From Mycobacterium sp. 3519A (GTDB taxonomy: Bacteria > Actinomycetota > Actinomycetes > Mycobacteriales > Mycobacteriaceae): a DNA stretch of 64,000 nt. Below, in pieces: positions 51,601 to 63,256 of the stretch. A model generated the notes under the pieces. The model saw nothing but the letters and a program-made list of their open reading frames with translations, did no database searches and was not told where the DNA came from. The position numbers were made by a program, and so were the translations under genes. Within the stretch, counting starts at the first letter, position 1; every line of letters begins with the position of its first letter. The stretch is from the NCBI RefSeq assembly GCF_900240945.1, contig NZ_OESG01000013.1, forward strand, positions 868,001 through 932,000, read 5' to 3'.

Positions 51601-52284
51601 TCAGCGATGCTCGGGCGCGACGGCCTCGCTCAGCGTGGCCGGGATGCCGGGGACCCTGCCGATCGCGTCGAGCAGGGCGTGCGCACAGCAGTCGCCGACG
51701 TAACCGGAGTCCAGTGACGGGTCGAGCAGGCGTTGGCGGCACATCTCGAACGTGAATGCCAGCCAGCCGTAGATGGTGACGCGCAGGTCGCGTTCGACCT
51801 TGGAGTCCATCTCCTCGCCGACGGCGCCGGTGACACGCTCGATGATCCGGTCGACCTGCCGGTTGTTGTCGACGTCCTCGATTCCCCGCAGCACCGGATC
51901 GGAACTGCCGCTGCCGACGTGGGCCGCCCACGCGCCGTGCGGATGCTCCTCGTCGTAGCGCACATACGCCAGCACGCCCTCGCGCACCTGGTCGAAGAGG
52001 CTCTGCCCGGGCTTCGGCGGGGTGCTGGTCGCCTCGAAGAGGCGGTCGCCCTCGGCGCGGACCACCTCCGCGAAGAACGTCCGCTTGTCAGGGAAGTAGT
52101 GGTACATCAGCGCCCGCGACACGCCCGCCCGTTCGGCGATCTCGTCGATGCGGACCTCGTCGTACGGCCGCTCACCGAACACCTCGGCGCCGAGCGCCAG
52201 CAGTTCGTTGCGACGATCGTCGGGCGACAGCCGCCGCCGGGAGGGCGACGAGCCGCTTGCGCGAAGAGCGTCAGGCCCAGCCAT
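51601..52284 (-). CDS. TetR-family transcriptional regulator
   Basis: A 227-residue TetR protein with HTH DEVRIDEIAERAGVSRALMYHYFPDKRTFF near residues 42-70, then a helical ligand domain ending GDCCAHALLDAIGRVPG. The place between lhr and pcd resembles Rv3295 of M. tuberculosis. Hexamer TAGAAT (52291-52296 on the minus strand) ends six bases before the ATG, suggesting a leaderless transcript. It is divergent from rnz with a 53-bp gap that contains both -10 elements, so binding there could control both. The 216 bp downstream (51385-51600) are AT-rich and hold no gene I can support. Confidence 0.9.
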   Translation of the reverse strand: MAGPDALRASGSSPSRRRLSPDDRRNELLALGAEVFGERPYDEVRIDEIAERAGVSRALMYHYFPDKRTFFAEVVRAEGDRLFEATSTPPKPGQSLFDQVREGVLAYVRYDEEHPHGAWAAHVGSGSSDPVLRGIEDVDNNRQVDRIIERVTGAVGEEMDSKVERDLRVTIYGWLAFTFEMCRQRLLDPSLDSGYVGDCCAHALLDAIGRVPGIPATLSEAVAPEHR

Positions 52285-52337
52285 ACCGCCATTCTAGTTA
52301 ACACACGTACAACAGCCTGCGGCTTAGTGTCACAGAC

Positions 52338-53252
52338 GTGTCCACACGTGAGTTGGTCGTGCTCGGGACGGCGAGCCAGGTGCCGACCAGGCATCGCAAC
52401 CACAACGGCTATCTGCTGCTGTGGGACGGCGAAGGCCTGCTCTTCGACCCTGGCGAGGGCACGCAGCGCCAACTCCTGTTGGCAGGCGTCGCGGCCAGCA
52501 GCATCACTCGGCTCTGCCTCACCCACTTCCACGGCGACCACTGTCTCGGCGTACCCGGTGTGGTGCAACGCTTTTCGGCCGACGGGGTGGCGCACGAGAT
52601 GCGCGCTTACTTTCCCGCCTCGGGCGCCGAGTACTTCGCCCGGCTGCGCCACGCCTGCTCGTTTCATGAGCGCGCGAACGTGATCGAGGTGCCCGTCGAC
52701 GCGGACGGGCCGATTGCGCAGGGCGGTTTCGGGGCGCTGGAGGCGATGCGCCTCGAGCACTCGATCGACGCCTTCGGCTATCGGCTGATCGAGCCCGACG
52801 GTCTGCGCTTCGCGCCCGACCTGCTGGCCCGGCACGGCATCGCGGGGCCCGCGGTCGGCGAATTGCAGCGCACCGGTTCGATCCGGGTGAACGACCGCAC
52901 CGTCGCCTTGGCCGACGTCAGCGCGCCGCGGCGCGGACAGCGGTTCGCGTTCGTGATGGACACCCGGTTGTGCGACGCGGTCTACGAACTGGCCGACGGT
53001 GCCGACATGTTGGTGATCGAGGCGACGTTCCTGAACGACGATGCCGACCTGGCCACCCGGTACGGCCACCTGACCGCGGCCCAGGCCGCCCGCGTCGCGC
53101 AGGAGTGCGGAGTGCGCCGACTCGTACTCACGCATTTCTCCCAGCGGTATCCCGACCTGGGCCGCCACCGCGACGAAGCGGCCGCGGTGTTCGGCGGCGA
53201 CGTGGTCGTCGCCGAGGATCTGATGAGGATCCCGGTGCCGAAGCGCCGCTGA
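52338..53252 (+). CDS. rnz: Ribonuclease Z (tRNA 3'-trailer endonuclease)
   Basis: A 304-residue metallo-beta-lactamase-fold endonuclease that trims the 3' end of pre-tRNA. The zinc motif is [14 protein letters not shown] near residue 61-74; [15 protein letters not shown] (36-50) holds the family's PGEGTQRQ turn. Later ligands are VMDTRL near 206 (Asp), [13 protein letters not shown] near 242 and [10 protein letters not shown] near 264. The GTG start has TAGTGT ending seven bases upstream (leaderless pattern). It ends one base from the convergent rtcB stop. Confidence 0.93.
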   Translation: MSTRELVVLGTASQVPTRHRNHNGYLLLWDGEGLLFDPGEGTQRQLLLAGVAASSITRLCLTHFHGDHCLGVPGVVQRFSADGVAHEMRAYFPASGAEYFARLRHACSFHERANVIEVPVDADGPIAQGGFGALEAMRLEHSIDAFGYRLIEPDGLRFAPDLLARHGIAGPAVGELQRTGSIRVNDRTVALADVSAPRRGQRFAFVMDTRLCDAVYELADGADMLVIEATFLNDDADLATRYGHLTAAQAARVAQECGVRRLVLTHFSQRYPDLGRHRDEAAAVFGGDVVVAEDLMRIPVPKRR

Positions 53253-53253
53253 G

Positions 53254-54420
53254 TCAGGTGCCCTTGACGTTGACCACCTGACGCAGCGTGGTCACCACCT
53301 CGACGAGGTCCGCCGAATCGGCCATCACCACGTCGATCGACTTGTACGCGTCGGGAATCTCGTCGACCCATGCCTCACCGTGGCGGTACTCGATGCCCTT
53401 CATCCGCTCGGCGAGGTCGTCGGCGGTGAACCGGCGGCGCGCCTCGCTTCTGGAGAAACGGCGGCCCGCGCCGTGCGGTGCACTGCACAGGCTGTCGGGG
53501 TTGCCCCTGCCGCGCACGATGTAGGAGCGGGTGCCCATCGACCCCGGGATGATCCCCATCCGGCCCCGGTGCGCGTCGACGGCTCCCTTGCGGGTCACCC
53601 AGACTTCCTTGTCGCCGTGCCGTTCTGGCGTGGTGTAGTTGTGATGGGTGTTGATCCGTTCGGTCTCGACGTCGTCGGCGTCGACCTGCATCCAGTGCGC
53701 GAATGCCTGCCGGAAGCGGTCCATCATCTCCTCGCGGTTGGCCAGCGCGAAGGCCTGGGCCCACCGCAATTCGGCGATGTAGCTGTCGAATTCGGCAGTG
53801 CCCTCTTCCAGGTACGCCAGGTCGGCGTTGGGCAGCGCGACGCCCTTGTCGCGGCACTGCTGCTTGGCCACGTTGATGTGCCGGGTGGCGATCTTGTTGC
53901 CGACGCCGCGCGACCCGGAGTGCAGGAACATCCAGACCGCGTCGTCTTCGTCGACGCACAGCTCGATGAAATGGTTTCCGCCGCCGAGGGTTCCGAGCTG
54001 GTGTCGCCACTTGGGCGAATGGGACAGGTCGACGTCGCCGTCGCGCGCCAGCGCATCGAGGTGTTCGATTCTGGCGGCGGTGAATGGGTACCGCTTCAGC
54101 GACTTGTTGTAGTTGCCTGCGCTGAGCGGAATGGCGGATTCGAGCGAACGGCGAAGCCGCGCCGTGTCCTTGCCCGCGATGTCGGCTGCCGTGAAACGGG
54201 TACGGGCCGCGATCATTCCGCAGCCGATGTCCACGCCGACCGCGGCCGGGATGACGGCGCCCAGCGTCGGTATGACGGTGCCGACCGCCGCGCCCTTGCC
54301 CACATGAGCGTCTGGCATCAACGCCACGTGCGGGTACACGAACGGCAGTGCCGCGGTCTGCGCGGCCTGCTCGACCGTGCCCTGGTCGATCTCGCTGGCG
54401 AAGTTGACGACGTTGACCAT
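53254..54420 (-). CDS. rtcB: RtcB-family RNA ligase
   Basis: A 388-residue GTP-dependent RNA ligase that joins 2',3'-cyclic phosphate to 5'-OH ends. Metal and nucleotide motifs are complete: MPDAHVGKGAAVG near residue 35, GVDIGCGM near 61-68 (Cys ligand), LGTLGGGNHFIEL near 143-155, HSGSRGVG near 167, NTHHNY near 250 and SAPHGAGR near 322 (guanylylated His). Length is that of the shorter bacterial class. No archease or RtcA gene is adjacent. It is convergent with rnz, an unusual meeting of a tRNA-cutting and an RNA-joining enzyme. Confidence 0.94.
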   Translation of the reverse strand: MVNVVNFASEIDQGTVEQAAQTAALPFVYPHVALMPDAHVGKGAAVGTVIPTLGAVIPAAVGVDIGCGMIAARTRFTAADIAGKDTARLRRSLESAIPLSAGNYNKSLKRYPFTAARIEHLDALARDGDVDLSHSPKWRHQLGTLGGGNHFIELCVDEDDAVWMFLHSGSRGVGNKIATRHINVAKQQCRDKGVALPNADLAYLEEGTAEFDSYIAELRWAQAFALANREEMMDRFRQAFAHWMQVDADDVETERINTHHNYTTPERHGDKEVWVTRKGAVDAHRGRMGIIPGSMGTRSYIVRGRGNPDSLCSAPHGAGRRFSRSEARRRFTADDLAERMKGIEYRHGEAWVDEIPDAYKSIDVVMADSADLVEVVTTLRQVVNVKGT

Positions 54421-54452
54421 GGTGTGACGCTCACCCCCGAGGTCGAGGGTAG

Positions 54453-56834
54453 TCAGTGGCCGTCGCTGGTGGCACCTGATTTATCGCCCCGCCGGTGTAG
54501 CGGCGCGCGCCCCGGCGGTTGGCACGGCGGGCCGAGCAGCGGCTCACGCCGTTGCAGCGAAACCGTTGTCGGGGAGTCGGTGCTCAGTTCGAGCGCCTCG
54601 CCCGCATGGCGAATGGTCAGCCGGTGGTCCGGGCCGTCCCGCAAACCGTATGTCACGTCGTCGTGTGTGACGTCGACGGTGAGCCGGAAGTTTCTCCATC
54701 GCAGCCGGAACCGCAGCCGTGAGATACCGTCCGGCAATTGAGGATTCAAGTCGAGCTCCCCGTCGTGGTCACGCAGGCCGCCGAGCCCCGCGACCAGAGC
54801 GATCCACGCGCCTGCCAACGACGCCATGTGCAGGCCGTCGCGGGTGTTGTGGTGTAGGTCGCGCAGATCGATCAGCGCGGCCTCGTACAGGTAGTCGTGC
54901 GCCAACTCCAGATGGCCCACCTCGGCGCACATCACTGCCTGCGTACACGCCGACAGCGACGAGTCTCTGGTGGTGCGCCGTTCGTAGTAGTCGACGTTGT
55001 GCGCCTTCTGCTCAGCCGTGAATTCGCCACTGCACCAATGCATCGCGAGCACGAGGTCGGCCTGTTTGATAACCTGCGACGGGTACAGCCGCACATATGG
55101 CTCGTTGAGCAGCAGCGGATACGCGGTGTTGTCCGAGAAGTTCCACTCGCGAAGTGTCGTGAAGCCCTCGCACTGCTGGTGAACGCCGAGTTCCTTATCG
55201 AACGGGACGTGCACCGCCGCGGCCGCGTCGCGCCACGCGGCTGTCTCCTCGGGTCCGACGCCCAGCGCCAGCGCGCCGTCAGGGTGCCGGTTGCAGGCGG
55301 CCGCCGCCGTCCGAAGATTGTGTGCCGCCATCAGATTGGTGAATACGTTGTCCCGGACGACGGCGGTGTACTCGTCGGGACCGGTCACGCCGTCCAGATG
55401 CCAGACCCCGTGCCGGTCGTGGTGGCCCAACGACATCCACAGCCGTGCCGTTTCCACCAGCACGGTCAGACCGCATTCCGACTCCAGCGAATCATCGCCT
55501 GTGACAATGCGATACTGCTCGAAGGCCATCGCGATGTCGGCGTTGATATGCCAGGCGGCCGTGCCCGCGGGCCAGTAGGCCGAGCATTCCTGGCCGCGGA
55601 TCGTGCGCCACGGGAACGCGGCGCCCGCCAAATCGAGTTCCTCCGCGCGGTCGCGGGCCAGATCCAACGTCGAAGCCCGCCAGCGTAACGCGTCCGCCGC
55701 GGCATACGGCGCCGTGTAGGTCAGTACCGGAAGGACGAATCCCTCAGTGTCCCAGAAGGTGTGGCCGTCGTAGCCGGTACCGGTCAGACCCTTCCCGGGG
55801 ATCGCGCGGCGTTCGGCCCGCGCGCTGGCCTGCAAGACGTGGAACAACCCGAAGCGCACGGCCTGCTGGCAGTCCGCGTCGCCCTCCACCTCGACGTCCG
55901 CGCAGTCCCAGAAGTCGTCGAGGAAGTCGCGTTGCGCCTCGAGCAGCCCTTCCCAGCCGCAGTACTGGGCGCCGGCGACCGCGCCGAGCACCTGGTCGCG
56001 CAGCGCGGGTCGGGACCGCAGACTCGACCACCCGTAGGCGAGGTACTTCACGATGCGCAGCTTCTGTCCCGGCCTCAGCCCGCAGATGATCGTCGTCCTG
56101 GCCCAGTCCTCGCCGGCACTGGTGTCGACTTCGACACGGCCGGGCACGTCGATCTGGTGTTCCATCGACGCGGCCATCATCAATCCGCTGTTGCGGGTGC
56201 GGTGTACGAGCAGTGCGCCCTGGTTGTCGGCGTCGTGCTGCACCGCCTGCAGCGGGTTTCGCAGTAGCACGGCGACCCGCGGATCGTCCGACGGCGTTGG
56301 CTGGTCCTCGTTGGCGACGAGCTCGGATTGCACTGTCATCCGCGCGAATTCGTCGACCGCCTCCACGATGTATTCGATAGCCGCGACGCCGCGTTGCACC
56401 AGCGACACCAGGCGTGTCGAGCGCAACTTCATCCGTCTGCCCGCGGGCGAGGTCCAGGCCGCATGCCGCGTCAGCGTGCCTGCCCGCATGTCGAGGACGC
56501 GTTCGTGGGACTCGAGGTTGCCGTAGCGAACGTCGAACGGTTCGTCGTCGACGAGCAGGCGCAGGATCTTGCCGTTGGTGACGTCGACGACCGACTGGCC
56601 GTCTTCTGGATAGCCGTATCCCGCTTCGGCATACGGCAGCGGGCGTGTTTCGTAGAACGAGTTGAGGTAGGTGCCGGGCAGCCCGTACGGTTCGCCTTCG
56701 TCGAGGTTGCCGCGCAGGCCGATGTGCCCGTTGGACAACGCGAACACCGACTCGGACTGCGCGAGCAGGTTGAGATCGAGTGTGGTCTCGCGCACGCACC
56801 ACGGTTCGACGGGGAAGGTCTGTTCAGTGATCAT
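54453..56834 (-). CDS. Glycoside hydrolase family 65 disaccharide phosphorylase
   Basis: A 793-residue GH65 enzyme like Rv3401. The N-terminal beta-sandwich (about 1-270) includes [29 protein letters not shown] in two blocks at residues 34-62. The (alpha/alpha)6 barrel has [10 protein letters not shown] near 360 and the general-acid Glu in [12 protein letters not shown] near 500; phosphate-binding residues are expected near 625-650. It should phosphorolyse an alpha-linked glucose disaccharide (trehalose, maltose, kojibiose or nigerose) to beta-glucose-1-phosphate and glucose. The ATG overlaps the TGA of the beta-phosphoglucomutase gene upstream (ATGA), which fits that product. Confidence 0.9.
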   Translation of the reverse strand: MITEQTFPVEPWCVRETTLDLNLLAQSESVFALSNGHIGLRGNLDEGEPYGLPGTYLNSFYETRPLPYAEAGYGYPEDGQSVVDVTNGKILRLLVDDEPFDVRYGNLESHERVLDMRAGTLTRHAAWTSPAGRRMKLRSTRLVSLVQRGVAAIEYIVEAVDEFARMTVQSELVANEDQPTPSDDPRVAVLLRNPLQAVQHDADNQGALLVHRTRNSGLMMAASMEHQIDVPGRVEVDTSAGEDWARTTIICGLRPGQKLRIVKYLAYGWSSLRSRPALRDQVLGAVAGAQYCGWEGLLEAQRDFLDDFWDCADVEVEGDADCQQAVRFGLFHVLQASARAERRAIPGKGLTGTGYDGHTFWDTEGFVLPVLTYTAPYAAADALRWRASTLDLARDRAEELDLAGAAFPWRTIRGQECSAYWPAGTAAWHINADIAMAFEQYRIVTGDDSLESECGLTVLVETARLWMSLGHHDRHGVWHLDGVTGPDEYTAVVRDNVFTNLMAAHNLRTAAAACNRHPDGALALGVGPEETAAWRDAAAAVHVPFDKELGVHQQCEGFTTLREWNFSDNTAYPLLLNEPYVRLYPSQVIKQADLVLAMHWCSGEFTAEQKAHNVDYYERRTTRDSSLSACTQAVMCAEVGHLELAHDYLYEAALIDLRDLHHNTRDGLHMASLAGAWIALVAGLGGLRDHDGELDLNPQLPDGISRLRFRLRWRNFRLTVDVTHDDVTYGLRDGPDHRLTIRHAGEALELSTDSPTTVSLQRREPLLGPPCQPPGRAPLHRRGDKSGATSDGH

Positions 56835-57574
56835 CGGTCCGCCAGCAATTCGGCCAGATCGGTCACGACGATCGTTGCGCCGCTGCGGCGCAACGCATCT
56901 GCCTGCCCGACGCGGTCCACACCGACCACGCAGCCGAAGTTGCCGCGTCGGCCCGCCTCGACGCCGGCCAACGCGTCTTCGAAGACCGCCGCTTCGGCGG
57001 GTTCGACCCCCAGCAAGTCGGCTGCGCGCAGGAACGAGTCCGGCGCAGGCTTGCCGGGGATGTGTTCCTCCCGCATGGTCACGCCGTCGACGCGCTGTTG
57101 GACGAACTTGTCAAGCCCGGTCATTTCCAGCACTTCTCGGGTGTTGGCGCTGGACGACACCACCGCGATCGCCAGTCCGGCGGCGTCGGCCTGCTCGAGA
57201 TAGCGCCGCGAACCTTCGAACACCTTGACGCCGTCCTCGCGCAGCGTGTGATGGAACAGTTCGTTCTTCCGATTGCCGAGGCCGTACACGGTTTCGGCCG
57301 ACGGGTCGTCGTCGGGCGTGCCGTCGGGAAGCGTGATACCGCGGGAGGCCAGAAACGACCGGACGCCATCCTCGCGCTTCTTGCCGTCGATGTAGGTCAA
57401 ATAGTCCGAGGCGATGTCGAATTCGACGAACTGTGCACCGGTCCGCTCGGCCCGCTCGCGCAGGAACGCGTCGAACATTGCTTTCCAGGCCTTCTTGTGC
57501 ACGCTTGCGGTGTCGGTCAGCACGCCGTCGAGGTCGAACAGGCAGGCGCGCACGGCGTCCGGTAGCCCGAGCAT
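56831..57574 (-). CDS. Beta-phosphoglucomutase-like HAD hydrolase
   Basis: A 247-residue HAD protein equivalent to Rv3400. Catalytic DLDGVLTDT at residues 13-21 gives the Asp nucleophile and the second Asp; a helical cap (about 30-100) holds [15 protein letters not shown], typical of beta-PGM; then VVSSSAN near 143, [11 protein letters not shown] near 177 and [14 protein letters not shown] near 197-210. It converts beta-glucose-1-phosphate from the coupled GH65 phosphorylase into glucose-6-phosphate. The upstream small membrane gene ends four bases before this region. Confidence 0.92.
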   Translation of the reverse strand: MLGLPDAVRACLFDLDGVLTDTASVHKKAWKAMFDAFLRERAERTGAQFVEFDIASDYLTYIDGKKREDGVRSFLASRGITLPDGTPDDDPSAETVYGLGNRKNELFHHTLREDGVKVFEGSRRYLEQADAAGLAIAVVSSSANTREVLEMTGLDKFVQQRVDGVTMREEHIPGKPAPDSFLRAADLLGVEPAEAAVFEDALAGVEAGRRGNFGCVVGVDRVGQADALRRSGATIVVTDLAELLADR

Positions 57575-57578
57575 GGTG

Positions 57579-58010
57579 CTAATTGTGCTGAAATTTCCCG
57601 GGCATTGCGAAGTCCGCTGTTCGGGCGGGTACGAGACGCAGCGCCAGCAGGCCGAACACCAACACGCACAACGCTGGGCCGCCGAACAACACGACCGCCA
57701 GCAGCAGGCCCGTCGTGGACCCGGACAGGGCTGTCGCGAATGCGAACGCAGCGATCACCCACGACACGACGCAGGTGATGACGGCGGTGACCACCGCGAC
57801 GACGCAACTGGTCAGCGCGCCGTAGTAGGCCGCACCGCTGACCGCCAGCACGACGAGGACCGGGATCCCGATGATCGCCGCTGCCGCCAGCGAGCCCGAC
57901 GCCGAACCGAGTTGGCGGGCGGCGGGCATCACCAATGCGCCCGCCGCTATCGCGGCGACAACCACGCCGACCACTGCAAACACACGCGGATTGCTGTTTT
58001 GCATGGTCAT
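57579..58010 (-). CDS. Small four-helix membrane protein
   Basis: A 143-residue protein made almost entirely of four hydrophobic helices (about 10-29, 42-62, 66-92, 97-125), with short loops and a polar C-terminal tail. No motif is recognised. It ends four bases upstream of the beta-phosphoglucomutase start, so it may share its transcript. The first ATG at 58010 or the one two codons later could be used. Function unknown. Confidence 0.65.
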   Translation of the reverse strand: MTMQNSNPRVFAVVGVVVAAIAAGALVMPAARQLGSASGSLAAAAIIGIPVLVVLAVSGAAYYGALTSCVVAVVTAVITCVVSWVIAAFAFATALSGSTTGLLLAVVLFGGPALCVLVFGLLALRLVPARTADFAMPGKFQHN

Positions 58011-58071
58011 AGAGTGACCCGCTGGCGCGGTATCAAAACGCCCACAGGTCTGGGAGAGACCTGGCAGGCCG

Positions 58072-59646
58072 CTACCCGAAGTGCACCCCTTGCGCCAGCG
58101 GCAACTCGGACGAGTAATTCACCGTGTTGGTGGCCCTGCGCATGTACGCCTTCCACGCATCGGAACCCGACTCGCGGCCCCCGCCGGTCTGCTTCTCGCC
58201 GCCGAACGCGCCACCGATTTCGGCGCCCGAGGTGCCGATGTTGACGTTGGCGATGCCGCAGTCCGAGCCGTCGGCCGCCATGAAGCGCTCGGCCTCACGC
58301 ACGTCGAGCGTGAAGATCGCCGACGAAAGACCTTGCGGCACCGCGTTGTTCAACGCAATCGCCTCGTCGAGGTCGTCATAGGTCAACACGTAGAGGATCG
58401 GCGCGAACGTCTCCGAATGCACCACCGCGGTCTGCGACGGCATTCGCACCACCGCAGGCGACACGTAGTACGCGCTTTCGTCCCCGACGTCATGACGCTC
58501 GCCGCCGATCACCTCGCCGCCGTCGGCGCGGGCCTGCTCCAACGCCCGCACCATGTCGCGATACGCGGTCTCGTGGATCAGCGGGCCCACCAGCGTGCCG
58601 TCGGCGGCCGGGTCGCCGACCGGCAGCTGCCGGTAGGCGTTGACGATCCGGCCCACCAGTTCGTCGGCGATCGAGGTGTGCACGATCAGCCTGCGCAGCG
58701 TCGTGCACCGCTGTCCCGCGGTCCCTGCCGCCGCGAACACGATACCGCGCACGGCCAGGTCGAGATCGGCCGACGGGGTCACGATCGCGGCGTTGTTGCC
58801 GCCGAGTTCCAGCAGCACCTTGCCGAACCGCTGCGCCACCCGCGGTCCGACCTGCTGACCCATCCGCACCGAACCGGTCGCACTGAGCAACGTCACCCGC
58901 GGATCGTCGACCAGCCGTTCGCCGACCTCGCGGCCGCCCTGCACCAGCCGGGACACCGCTTGCGGTGCGCCCACCTCGTCGGCCGCCCGTTCGATCAGCG
59001 CCTGGCACGCCACCGCCGTCAGCGGTGTCAGCTCCGAGGGCTTCCACACCACGGTGTCCCCGCACACCAACGCGATCGCGGTGTTCCACGCCCAGACCGC
59101 GACGGGGAAGTTGAACGCCGTGATCACCCCGACCACGCCGAGCGGATGCCAGGTCTCCATCAAACGGTGGCCCGGTCGCTCCGAGGCGATCGTCTTGCCG
59201 TACAGCTGGCGCGAAAGGCCGACCGCGAACTGGCAGATGTCGATCATCTCCTGCACCTCGCCGAGGGCCTCGGAGGTGATCTTGCCTGCTTCGATGGTGA
59301 CCAACGTCGCGAGGTCGGCCTTGTGCTCGACGAGCAGTTCACCCAACCGGGCCACCAGCGCACCGCGGACCGGCGCAGGTGTGGTCCGCCATGTGGTAAA
59401 CGCTTGTGCGGCTTCGGCTATCGCCGCGTCCGCCTGCTCCGGGGTCGACTCCGGCACGGCGAACAGCACCTCGCCGGTGATCGGCGTGCTGGCCTGCAAT
59501 CCGGGGTGGGATGTCGCCGGCCCCCCGGCTCCGGCGCCGCCCGGCGCACCGAGCGCGGTGCGCGCGCCGACGGCACTCAGCGCGTCGCGGGCCTTGGTGC
59601 GCAGTTCCTCGGCGGTCGGAAGCTTCGTGGACTGAATCGTGGTCAT
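58072..59646 (-). CDS. pcd: Aldehyde dehydrogenase, likely piperideine-6-carboxylate dehydrogenase
   Basis: A 524-residue ALDH7-type enzyme in the place of Rv3293 (pcd). Motifs: FNFPVAVWAWN near residue 168 (oxyanion Asn), NAD loop SATGSVRMGQQV near 262, the general-base Glu in LLELGGNNA near 285, and the catalytic Cys in GTAGQRCTTLRR near 322. It oxidises piperideine-6-carboxylate/aminoadipate semialdehyde, the Lat product, to L-2-aminoadipate. The ATG overlaps the TGA of the DUF1338 gene upstream (ATGA). The longer open frame to 59910 is antisense/out-of-frame sequence over that gene. Confidence 0.92.
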   Translation of the reverse strand: MTTIQSTKLPTAEELRTKARDALSAVGARTALGAPGGAGAGGPATSHPGLQASTPITGEVLFAVPESTPEQADAAIAEAAQAFTTWRTTPAPVRGALVARLGELLVEHKADLATLVTIEAGKITSEALGEVQEMIDICQFAVGLSRQLYGKTIASERPGHRLMETWHPLGVVGVITAFNFPVAVWAWNTAIALVCGDTVVWKPSELTPLTAVACQALIERAADEVGAPQAVSRLVQGGREVGERLVDDPRVTLLSATGSVRMGQQVGPRVAQRFGKVLLELGGNNAAIVTPSADLDLAVRGIVFAAAGTAGQRCTTLRRLIVHTSIADELVGRIVNAYRQLPVGDPAADGTLVGPLIHETAYRDMVRALEQARADGGEVIGGERHDVGDESAYYVSPAVVRMPSQTAVVHSETFAPILYVLTYDDLDEAIALNNAVPQGLSSAIFTLDVREAERFMAADGSDCGIANVNIGTSGAEIGGAFGGEKQTGGGRESGSDAWKAYMRRATNTVNYSSELPLAQGVHFG

Positions 59647-60875
59647 GAGGACGCGACTTTCTCGTAGATCTCGTAGGGGTCGTGGATGTGGTGGCCGATC
59701 TGACCGGCGAGCCACTGCAGGCTGTACTGCGAATTGTCCGCGGTATCTGCCGCCTGGCTGTCGGTATCGAGGTTGGAACGGAAGATGCCTGCCGCCGAGG
59801 CGGGCAGGAAGTCTTCGTAGACAACGGGTTTCGCCGGGTCGCCGCCGTGGTAATAGGCCAGCCCCTCGGCCGCCATCGCCTCGTCGGTGGCGGGGAAGTA
59901 GTCGGCCCATACGGCGGCGGGATCCGGTGTCGCCATCGCGGCGTCGTAGCGATGCCTGCCCAGCGGGGTCAAGGCCACCCCTCGCGCCTCGACCTCACCG
60001 AACCGCACCCGCAGCGTGTCGTGCGACACCGAGCCGTCGGCCTCACGGAACCGTCGTGGCTCGGCCAGCGCACGAAATGACGTCTGCCGCAACAAGACCG
60101 CGGGCCCGTGCCAGGCCGGCGGGCCCTGGATGGCGTCGATCATCGTGACGCCGCGCGCGGTCATCCGCCGATACAGCTCGTCGATGTCGAGCACCCTCGG
60201 TGTCAGGTGATTGATGTGGGTGGTGCGCACCCCGGCGATGTCGGCGGCCACCGCCGACACCTTGACGAGTTCGTCGTGCCAGCCGCGGTCGATCGGCTCA
60301 CGCGAGAGCGCGAACGCCGACACCGCGGCGGCCACGAACCGTTGCGCGCGCGCACCGTCGGCTCCGCCGTCGGCGGCGATGTGTCGCGCCTCGGCGATCA
60401 GCGCCGGGTCGAACAACTGCCGCGCCTCGAGGAACCGCTCGACGCGGGTCCGCAAATCCGGTGAGAAGAACCGCTCGTCCGCGGTCGCCAACATCGACGT
60501 GAAGACCCGGAACGGGTTGGCGGCCAGTTGGTCGGTGTCGATCGGACGGAACGCGGTCGACACGACCGGGACCGGCGATGCCGCGTCGCGCAGGTCGTAG
60601 AAGCCGACCGGGAACATCCCGAACGCCGCGAACAGATCCGCGACGTCGGCGAGTTCGCGGGCGCTGCCCACCCTGATCGCGCCGTGCCGTTCGGCCGTCA
60701 CCCGGTCCAGCGAACCGAGCCGCTCGTCGCCACCGCCCACGTCGCGGTTCACCGTGGTGCTGACTTCGACCAGCGTGTGGTACGCCGGAACCTCGGCGCC
60801 GTAGAGGCGCGACAACGCGGCCGCGAATTCGGCGCGAAGCCGCGAGGTCTGCCAGAAATCGGAGCGCCGGGTCAT
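59643..60875 (-). CDS. DUF1338 protein, likely 2-oxoadipate dioxygenase/decarboxylase (HglS-like)
   Basis: A 410-residue protein equivalent in place to Rv3292. The DUF1338/VOC-like family includes Pseudomonas HglS, an Fe(II) enzyme turning 2-oxoadipate into D-2-hydroxyglutarate. The family's His-His-Glu metal set is visible: AYHTLVEV (His33), THINHLTPR (His220/223) and RFGEVEARG (Glu294). It is translationally coupled to pcd and divergent from lrpA. This would extend the lysine route lat-pcd past aminoadipate, if a transaminase supplies 2-oxoadipate. The function is inferred from family and context. The ATG at 60875 is the first sensible start; 30 bp separate it from lrpA. Confidence 0.8.
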   Translation of the reverse strand: MTRRSDFWQTSRLRAEFAAALSRLYGAEVPAYHTLVEVSTTVNRDVGGGDERLGSLDRVTAERHGAIRVGSARELADVADLFAAFGMFPVGFYDLRDAASPVPVVSTAFRPIDTDQLAANPFRVFTSMLATADERFFSPDLRTRVERFLEARQLFDPALIAEARHIAADGGADGARAQRFVAAAVSAFALSREPIDRGWHDELVKVSAVAADIAGVRTTHINHLTPRVLDIDELYRRMTARGVTMIDAIQGPPAWHGPAVLLRQTSFRALAEPRRFREADGSVSHDTLRVRFGEVEARGVALTPLGRHRYDAAMATPDPAAVWADYFPATDEAMAAEGLAYYHGGDPAKPVVYEDFLPASAAGIFRSNLDTDSQAADTADNSQYSLQWLAGQIGHHIHDPYEIYEKVASS

Positions 60876-60905
60876 TTCTGTGACCACCTTGGATACAGTG
60901 CCGCC

Positions 60906-61358
60906 ATGAGCGAACCGCTCGACGAGATCGATCGCACCCTCGCGCGTGAACTGGTGGCCGACGGACGCGCGACGCTGGCGCATCTCGCGGCGGTGGCCGG
61001 GCTGTCGGTGTCGGCTGTCCAGTCCCGGGTCCGGCGGCTGGAGTCGCGCGGCGTGGTGACCGGGTACTCGGCCCGGATCAACCCCGAGGCCATCGGGCAC
61101 ATGCTGTCCGCGTTCGTGGCCATCACTCCTCTTGATCCTTCCCAACCTGATGATGCGCCCGCCCGGCTCGAACACATCGCGGAAATCGAGTCCTGTTACT
61201 CGGTCGCAGGAGAAGAGAGCTACATCCTGCTGGTGCGTGTCGAATCGGCGCGGGCGCTCGAAGATTTGCTGCAACGGATCCGGACGGCGGCGAACGTGCG
61301 GACCCGAAGCACGATCATCCTACAGACTTTTTACGCTGGACGCGAGTTCATACCGTAA
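60906..61358 (+). CDS. lrpA: Lrp/AsnC-family regulator of the lysine locus
   Basis: A 150-residue Lrp/AsnC protein, the same length as M. tuberculosis LrpA (Rv3291c). N-terminal HTH: LDEIDRTLARELVADGRATL then VAGLSVSAVQSRVRRLESRG; C-terminal RAM domain with INPEAIGHMLSAFVAI and the Gly-containing AGEESYILLVRV effector loop. M. tuberculosis LrpA is known to act on lat during starvation and to bind amino acids. TACAGT at 60894-60899 ends six bases before ATG, so the mRNA is probably leaderless. The gap to lat is 52 bp. Confidence 0.93.
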   Translation: MSEPLDEIDRTLARELVADGRATLAHLAAVAGLSVSAVQSRVRRLESRGVVTGYSARINPEAIGHMLSAFVAITPLDPSQPDDAPARLEHIAEIESCYSVAGEESYILLVRVESARALEDLLQRIRTAANVRTRSTIILQTFYAGREFIP

Positions 61359-61398
61359 TAGTTCCGGTCGCAGGACATAACCACCGTAAATAATCTGT

Positions 61399-61404
61399 TA
61401 AGAT
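61399..61404 (+). promoter_or_regulatory. Predicted -10 element of lat (leaderless start)
   Basis: TAAGAT, six bases before the lat ATG, in an AT-rich 52-bp gap after lrpA. With transcription starting about seven bases downstream, the mRNA would begin at the ATG itself. No Shine-Dalgarno sequence is present, which agrees. Confidence 0.55.
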
Positions 61405-61410
61405 GGTCTC

Positions 61411-62719
<1,309 letters not shown>

Positions 62720-62736
<17 letters not shown>

Positions 62737-63256
62737 GGCGGCGGATCGTCGACCGGAGCCGGGGTAGTTCGGCGCGGCCGACGAGTTCGCAGCCGTGCAA
62801 CTCCGCGAGTTTGCGTGCGGCAGGCGTGAATTCGTGGTTGGTGACCACCATGGTCTTGACGCAGTCCTGCATGGGCGCTCCGGCCACCACCTCCTGGATG
62901 GCACTGGTGCCCACCGGACGGGACTGCCGTTTGCACTGAATCGCAACACGATTCGGTCGCCTGCCGACGATGATGTCGACGCCCCAGTCGCCGGTGACCG
63001 ACGTCATGATCACCGGGACCCCGCAGGACCGGACCACCCGCGCCACGTAGTCCTCGAACTCCGTTCCCGACATTTCGGCGGCGACGTCGTCGCGGGTGCT
63101 GACCCCTGACAGCACTCCGCGCAGGAAGACAGGCACGGCCGCGGCGAGCGCGGGCGCGACCGCGCCGACTGCCAGGCTCCACACCGGGGACGCGCCGAGA
63201 AGGTATGCGGCGATGCCGGATACGACGCCCGCGACCGCGTACAGCTTGAGCCTCAC
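62720..63256 (-). CDS. Membrane-anchored Mrr/restriction-endonuclease-like protein
   Basis: A 178-residue protein: two hydrophobic helices at about residues 5-22 and 25-45, then an Mrr_cat PD-(D/E)xK domain with GTEFEDYVARVV near 64, GDWGVDIIVGR near 89 (catalytic Asp) and VAIQCKRQ near 104 (QxK), ending with VGTSAIQEVVAG. Type IV-like nuclease folds with membrane helices are frequent in actinobacteria; their targets are unknown. The start at GTG 63256 is preferred because TAGCAT ends seven bases upstream; ATG 63286 would add 10 residues and bury that element. It has no modification-methylase partner here. Confidence 0.8.

Noticed and set aside
52296..52320. GTTAACACACGTACAAC considered as a TetR operator
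   Set aside because: The arms do not match as an inverted repeat beyond three or four bases.
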